Origin: Plenodomus lindquistii
Lineage: Eukaryota; Ascomycota; Dothideomycetes; Pleosporales; Leptosphaeriaceae
Assembly (NCBI GenBank): GCA_025504975.1
Contig: JANUWI010000013.1
Span: 1,116,001-1,180,000, forward strand
DNA length: 64,000 nucleotides
Direction: 5' to 3'
Every line of letters starts with the position of its first letter. Within the stretch, counting starts at the first letter, position 1. Positions 58,407-64,000 of the stretch are shown piece after piece. A program made the translations under genes and the position numbers. The notes beneath the pieces are model-generated. The model had not been told where the DNA came from and searched no databases. It saw only the letters and a program-made list of their open reading frames with translations.

Positions 58407-58716
58407 CTTCTTGTTCGGGTATTTGGAATGATTGAGAGTCTTTTGTATTAAGACCTTGACTGTGAATTTATACTACGTCACGTAGCGGACTTTGGGTGCC
58501 TACTGTCGGCATCGGAGTTGATAGACCTAAATAGGCAGTTGTGTATGTCGATCGGTGTAAGCTCCCCTCGGTAGTCGGTGTGACTAACCTGATTTCAAGG
58601 TGTGTCAAGACCCAAGCCATGATGTGTCAGTAGCCTACATGAGTACGAGGAAATCAATTGCAGCTATTACTATCAGGTACTACACAGTACTGCAGACAGT
58701 GGCTAAGCTGGAGTGG
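58407..58716. other. Intergenic spacer
   Basis: 310 bp between the GNAT start and the HET-gene stop. No feature is recognised. Confidence 0.45.
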
Positions 58717-60606
58717 TCAATATTCAGAAGCTTTTGATGTTTCAATTACCTTCGGTTCTATGACCAGTTCCATACGGTCCGTGAGCAAGCTAATGACTCT
58801 TTGATGATTGCTGCTGACTGCTGATCTCATGGTGGTATCGCGGAGTTGAGGTAAGTTTGGTTTGTTTGCTCCATGATCAAGTAAATACTTGACAACTTCG
58901 TAGTAACCGAGAGATGACGCAAGATAGAGTGCAGGGTCCCAATCTGATCCAGTCTCCGGCGCCCGCGCATGGATTATGACCGCGCGCAAAACTGCCTCAT
59001 GGGAATCTCTGTTAGTCTTGAAGTGTAACTTGCGAACACGCAGGTCGATTGCGGCGACGTCCAGACAAAGTGCGAACAGGATCTGGAACAGAGGTTCTGG
59101 GCAAAGGCCAGGGGGGAAGTATGGGGTACTTATGTCGTAGACGCCACCAATCAATAAGTTGAAAATCGACCATTCTCTGCAGAACACGTGATCTCGAAGG
59201 GACTGGAGGTTCTTCGTTAGTTGTCCGCGAATATCTGCGCCTTCGAGGAGTAATAAGTCGACACATCTAAAGAATTCGCCCCGAATCGCTGCGGCTAGCG
59301 CACTGTCTTTATGAAGGGATAGAAACTGTGAATTTTTCAAGGCGAATTCCAAAATCTCGTCGTTCCCTTTGGTAGCAGCCATCTCTAAGATGGTGCATTC
59401 ATTTCGATTGCTTTCGTCAGCACTCAGCTCACTTCGAAGCAGCGCCCGCATCAGATTCGAGTCCGCGTGGGAAAAAGCCCAAACAAACAGACTATAGCTT
59501 AGGTGGCCTCCCTCAACATAACACACGACATCTTTTAGCGACCATGCAGGCATGCGATGGCCTGGCTGTCCGTCTTGCTCAAGATCCACCAAGAACCTTA
59601 ATACGGTTTGGACGACCCGATGCATTGGCTTGCTGTAATCTGGTGCGGTTGATGTAACACCTTGGGCATCTGATGAAATATCTAGCAATGCGTAGATGCT
59701 ATCTCGCTCATCAGAGGCGCGGCTGTGACGAAATTTGCACATGAGTGTACGAAGATCGCGTTTTTGACTCCACCAAGAGAATTGCCTCGAAGGACCAGGC
59801 ATGATCTCTATTATGGGCTGGCTGAACGTACCTGGCTCGAGCTGTAGGAGAGTGGGCATTATGGCGAAGATCCGCGAAGAGATTGAGTAGCGACCACACG
59901 CAACCGCAGCTTTTCGAGCATTGGCGACTTCTTGAATGATCCACACTCTTTCAAACCAGGAGCGGTTCAGAAGGTCGAGGAAACCATCACGTAGTTGCTT
60001 CTTCGATCTCTCTTTGTCGTCCTCCAGCAGAGGAAGAGTCTGGAGCCATGTGTCGCGCCAACGATTGTCGGACAGCTTCCAGTTGTTGCATGGTTGTTGA
60101 CGCATGTTCTTTGCAAACAGTTGCATGTTGGAAAAAGCTTGGTCGGTCTGTGGCGAAGGAAGACCAAGCCAGATGATGACTTGTGTCGCGCTCCGATAAA
60201 TAGAGCCCATTTGTCGCACTTGGTGCCCACGCTCTTTGTCATTGACCTGATCAATACTGATCGCGTCGATCCAGAGTATGCGATCTTCGTGTTGACGTCG
60301 GAGGTGTGATAGTGCGGCGAAAAGATTGGCTGTTACTTCCAGAAGCTTGTCATCGATCCATACAAAATTCTTAGGGCCTGCATCGCCCCAGGTGTAAGAC
60401 AATGCCTCATATTCGATAGAATCTTCGATGTCCTGGAGCCGCGCATGGAACAGTTCGCACCGGATTGGCCCGCTACCCATGAAAAGCCGGAGAAGCCGAA
60501 ACGAATCTTCTGTGAGATCCAGTGGCCGGTGTTGGTATCGTTCCATCGATGCGCAAACTAATCTGAGGCTCTGGAGATGATCGAAATTGCTGAGCGTGTC
60601 AGACAT
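58717..60606 (-). CDS. HET-domain protein with C-terminal ankyrin-like repeats
   Basis: Intronless 629-residue protein from ATG 60606 (MSDTLSNFDHLQS). The HET domain spans roughly residues 65-250: the first motif EYEALSYTWGD, the second ILWIDAISIDQVNDKERGHQV and RSATQVIIWLG, and the third WIIQEVANARKA. HET proteins drive vegetative (heterokaryon) incompatibility and fungal cell death, probably as TIR-related signalling domains. The C-terminal half contains degenerate ankyrin-type repeats (ILEMAATKGNDEILEFALK, ALAAAIRGEFFRCVDLLL, ALYLASSLGYYEVVKYLLDHG), which may sense a partner. This HET-ANK arrangement is common in large Pezizomycotina families. The target is unknown. Confidence 0.9.
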   Translation of the reverse strand: MSDTLSNFDHLQSLRLVCASMERYQHRPLDLTEDSFRLLRLFMGSGPIRCELFHARLQDIEDSIEYEALSYTWGDAGPKNFVWIDDKLLEVTANLFAALSHLRRQHEDRILWIDAISIDQVNDKERGHQVRQMGSIYRSATQVIIWLGLPSPQTDQAFSNMQLFAKNMRQQPCNNWKLSDNRWRDTWLQTLPLLEDDKERSKKQLRDGFLDLLNRSWFERVWIIQEVANARKAAVACGRYSISSRIFAIMPTLLQLEPGTFSQPIIEIMPGPSRQFSWWSQKRDLRTLMCKFRHSRASDERDSIYALLDISSDAQGVTSTAPDYSKPMHRVVQTVLRFLVDLEQDGQPGHRMPAWSLKDVVCYVEGGHLSYSLFVWAFSHADSNLMRALLRSELSADESNRNECTILEMAATKGNDEILEFALKNSQFLSLHKDSALAAAIRGEFFRCVDLLLLEGADIRGQLTKNLQSLRDHVFCREWSIFNLLIGGVYDISTPYFPPGLCPEPLFQILFALCLDVAAIDLRVRKLHFKTNRDSHEAVLRAVIIHARAPETGSDWDPALYLASSLGYYEVVKYLLDHGANKPNLPQLRDTTMRSAVSSNHQRVISLLTDRMELVIEPKVIETSKASEY

Positions 60607-61033
60607 CAATGCATGTCTCTCACATCTCCATATGTCCTACAGTGCCCCCGTTAACTGGCGACTAACTTTTCGTGGAATTGATTTCGTCGTGACGGTGGGA
60701 AGAATTAATAAAAATGGCGTTGCTCGAGCGATTCCTCTTGTTAACGCTCTCTGGACAGCTCCAGGCAACAGCGATGGTGTCACAAGGCTAAGGGCGTCGA
60801 TTACCATTAGGGAAGGAGGGGGCTTAGAGCTCTCATTGGCTGACCCCAACTCTATATTACGGCAAGCGAACGTCCAATCAGCAAGGGGTACTTGTGTACA
60901 TGGCAAATGGAAACCATTTCTCGGAATGTCGGTAGCAAAAACGGAGTAGTAACCAGAGGTAAAATAACTGTTATATTGATCAACGTAACAAAAAAATGGG
61001 GTATCATGCGCACGAAAAAAGGGGAACAAAGCA
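60607..61033. other. Intergenic spacer
   Basis: 427 bp between the ligase stop and the HET start; includes short A/T runs. No gene is supported. Confidence 0.45.
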
Positions 61034-63761
61034 CTACTCTTCCTCCTCATCACTAGTATGAACATGCACACTCGTGCCCCTCCTAGCATATATATGCAAC
61101 GTCTTCTCTTCTGCGTCGAAGTCAAACGACCCCACGTTCTGTTTGCTGACTGCATCGTGGAGAGGACTGAAAACTCGCTGACGTTTCGGCTTCGGCGGAC
61201 TAATGGTGCTTGTGACGCTGCGTTTGCTGCCTAGTGGTGGTCTGTCTTTCGTTTTGACTGCGGATAATGGCAACAAACCAACAGCTTGCGGGGGAATCTT
61301 CAGGATTGGCGACTCGACAGAGGGCAGTACTTCAGGGAGATCCGGAAGCATATGCAGCCCACTCTTACGAGGGATTCTGACACTGCTGCTTTGTGTGCTG
61401 CTGTTGTTGATTGCAGGGCGCAGTAGAAGGTAGTCTTGCAGTAAGTCTTGGGTTTCTAGAACTACGGAACTGTTCACAAGATGCCGGACTGTGTCTTCTG
61501 AATCACGCGCGGTCGTCTGGTATGTCGATTGGGTGGTATCGTTTGTCACGAATGTAGCTTGAGAACCCGAGGCTTCTAGCGCGTACGTCTTTGCCAGCAA
61601 AGCGACATCTTTCGCATGCCCATCAAGTGCGTCTGCGTCTGGGACCTCCCACTTCTCGTCAGCCATTCGTTCGAGCTCCTCTAGAGTGACTGTTTCTCTC
61701 CAGGTCCGGTCTGAATGAATCTTCTTCACTCTGGGGTGGCGAAGCATCTCGAATGTTTCGTTTTGGACCTTCTCAAAACCGCCTCCAAGAACTTCCACTA
61801 CAAAAGGCTTCTTGAATGCGGCCGTCATGCGCCGATCAAACCCCTTTGATGGCTCAATGTCGAACTCCGCAGTGGAACCATCCTCGAGCAAATCTGTTTG
61901 GTTCACGTAGCCGTAATTGTTGAGGTATTTCAAGTCGGCTTTGGGTATGCACTTGTCAAAACTAAGAGTAGCAACGACCTTGAAATTCGGCTTGGCTCTG
62001 TATCGTTGCACATCGCCTGGATTCGTACAGCACCCGAGGTGGAAATGCGTCCAATGTAACGGCTTGAGGTCGGCCTTCGCAGCGACTCGGGCATCATAGC
62101 TGGCTCCGATTACGGCGAAGTCCCCAAGATCGCGCTGACCGCCCATATCGCTAAGATAGTCCATCTTCAATTTGATGAAATAACTTGATTTCTCATAACC
62201 CTGTTCCGTAAGTAGCGGAAAGTATGGCGCATGGAGCTGTTTCAGGATCAGGCCTTCTTGGCGGTTGGCAAGTGTCCGGGCGAAGCACTGCTTGAGGTCG
62301 GTAATGCCGTCCCTGGTCTTGAAGTCGAGCAGCGTCCACTCCGAACGCATTGATCGACCAGGGGTGGTACGGATGAGATCGCGTAATATTGCCCGACGAT
62401 CCTGGAGACTATGACGTAGAACTTCTCGATTATCCACCTTCAAGACGTCGAAGAACACGATCATGAGGTGTTCCCAGTCGTGCGGCATGGAATCCTGGAG
62501 TGTGCCAATAAAAGAGCCTGAACGAGAGATGTGCTTCCTGATCTTGGAAAAAGGCATGATCTTCTTTTCTCGGTCGCTGTATAGGACCATCTCGCCCAGG
62601 ATGATGCATTGCTTTTTGAAGGGGCAATCAGTTGTTCCGATTCGTAGGGCCTCGCGGATAGGGCCATGTAAAGCCTGACGATCAGCTGTGGCGTCTTTGC
62701 CATTCTTGGAGAAGATTTTAATCTCATTCGGAGCATTCTGTAAATCTATGTGAATTTCGCAGTATTCTGTAAGCGTCAGTGATTATCAACATGTTAGACA
62801 CAACACAGAATGAAGAATTGCGCTTACCGCCATCATATTTGACATCAGCTGCCCAAGCGCGCTGACCAGTCAGTTGGAAACAATGTTTAAATGACTGTCA
62901 AGTAGTTAGTCAGTATGTCACTGGCGATTATTGCGCAGCCTGGATATCACTTACCCAAGCTTTGTGGAATGTCGGACGCCCAACTTTGATACCAGTGACG
63001 GCGCGTAACTTCTTTGACGCTTCGAAACGCATCTCTTTCCGTCTCGAATCGTCCGGATGTGCAGGATAGCAACTGAGCTCACCCCGCAGTAATGCAAACA
63101 CAGCATCGAAGTCGTTTTGAAACTTCAGCAGATCGGGAAGTAGGAAGTGATACTGCTCATACACGAACTTCTCCTCTATATCTATGGTGCAATAATCTCT
63201 GAGGATCAAGCGAACCAGCCACTTTGCCTCCCAGGAGTCGAGTCGTTCGAGGATGTATCTCAGCTCAAAGTCGGTGTCCAGCTCTTTGTCGCCCTGCTTG
63301 CGGATCAGAGCGTCAGAGAATCGGCTTTTCGCAGCCAACTGTCCCAGTAGTCGATCAACACGGTCAATGTGAATGACGGGTTTGGTGGCGAATGTACCAT
63401 CGCGAGACTTCTGCGCTCTCTCTGTGTAGACGCCAAGATCGCCATGGGTGCCGCTGCTCCAGCCGCTGAACAATGTTCTCTGATTGCTGTTGAACCTCAA
63501 CAAGGTGATCAACTTCTTCGCAAGCTTCGGTGGTCCAAAACCATACACCCGATCTTTCCTTAGATGTGGGAAGATCACAGATAGAATCGCACCACCATTC
63601 GTAGCTGAATCGTCAAGATTTTCTCTTTGGTTCTGAAACCAATTGCTGATGATTTGACGCTTACTGTCTGCGAGTTGCTTCGGCGGACGCTGAGGTGCTT
63701 GTAGAGTAATATTCTCAATGCTTTGCAGAAGACTGCAAATGTTCCCAAAGGTAACAGTCAT
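61034..63761 (-). CDS. ATP-dependent DNA ligase (LIG4-like, no visible BRCT)
   Basis: Exons 62955..63761, 62828..62894 and 61034..62766 (introns 60 and 61 bp) give 868 residues starting MTVTFGNICSLLQ. An N-terminal ligase DNA-binding-like domain (KSRFSDALIRKQGDKELD, WEAKWLVRLILRDYCTI) precedes the nucleotidyltransferase core. Motif I is K-Y-D-G at about 288-291, formed in the small second exon, with the adenylated lysine; after it the usual Arg is replaced (DGEYCEIHID). Motif III is LMIVFFDVLKVD, IV EGLILKQ and V SYFIKLKMDYL. An OB-fold-like region follows (FKVVATLSFDKCIPK). The last 250 residues are Ser-rich and basic, ending in acidic EEEE, with no recognisable BRCT pair. The N-domain and core resemble LIG4 more than LIG1. 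Role in end joining is inference. Confidence 0.87.
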
Positions 63762-64000
63762 CGAGATGAATTGAGGGGGTAAGATATATGGTCCGCTGAG
63801 CCAGGGAGGTAATTATAGTTAGGAATGGTTGGTGATGTTGGTGTCAGGTATACATGAAGATGAAGTGGTGGTATTCGCAGATAGAAAGCGCCCAACGCTG
63901 CAGTATCTACAGCTTGTTTAAACTCGGGAATTCTGTCCAAAAAATAAGAAGTATTTCGGTTGTTTTGACCTGAAGATGGGTGGAGGAGGCTGTAGAGTCC
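63762..64000. other. 5' flank of the ligase gene
   Basis: 239 bp to the window end, presumably promoter. No further gene start is visible. Confidence 0.4.

Noticed and set aside
60607..60609. Extension of the HET protein by one codon to 60609
   Set aside because: That codon is TTG; the first ATG is at 60606.
1..64000. Biosynthetic gene cluster, CRISPR, prophage or intact transposon
   Set aside because: No PKS/NRPS/terpene core enzyme, no direct-repeat array, no phage genes and no transposase with terminal repeats were seen.

Overview
This window looks like chromosomal DNA of a filamentous ascomycete. The genes are interrupted by short introns, mostly 46-75 bp, with GT(A/G)NGT donors and YAG acceptors. 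The gene content is typical of Pezizomycotina: HET-ankyrin protein, PL4 rhamnogalacturonan lyase, GT71 and GT25 glycosyltransferases, Trk K+ transporter, condensin and NADH diphosphatase. A pleosporalean dothideomycete is my best guess from overall gene style; that is inference. No bacterial operons, CRISPR arrays or intact transposons are visible. Exon boundaries below were read by hand from splice signals and frame continuity.

Layout. 0-8.5 kb is accessory-flavoured: the 3' part of a pectin-degrading lyase, a DHA2-type MFS transporter, an NmrA-like reductase, a small secreted ricin-B lectin and an unrecognised acidic protein. 8.8-11.4 kb holds acetoacetyl-CoA synthetase. It is followed by 3.8 kb with no convincing gene, a Ser-rich unknown protein, a Rieske [2Fe-2S] protein divergent from a B3/B4-domain protein, and an AT-rich patch with a frameshifted coiled-coil gene. 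22.1-29.8 kb is housekeeping: a Mcy1-type cysteine synthase divergent from the condensin HEAT subunit, then a GT71 mannosyltransferase.

32-48 kb contains a four-exon RNA-binding protein (degenerate Eri1-like exonuclease fold + RRM + two RanBP2 zinc fingers), an F-box/LRR protein, a GT25 glycosyltransferase, an RA-PH scaffold protein and glycogen synthase. Microsatellites are concentrated in the spacers here. 50-58.4 kb is dense: Trk potassium transporter, NADH diphosphatase, COG2, mitochondrial uL1 and a GNAT acetyltransferase, with a COG2/uL1 convergent gap of only 78 bp. 58.7-63.8 kb holds a HET-ankyrin protein and a large ATP-dependent DNA ligase without a visible BRCT domain.

Most genes are independent housekeeping units rather than a pathway cluster. 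The points most worth attention are the pseudo-exonuclease/RRM/zinc-finger protein, the ligase beside a HET gene, the hidden Rieske gene with unusual ligand spacing, the frameshifted coiled-coil gene, and a recurrent C-rich to G-rich switch along the coding strand within many genes.
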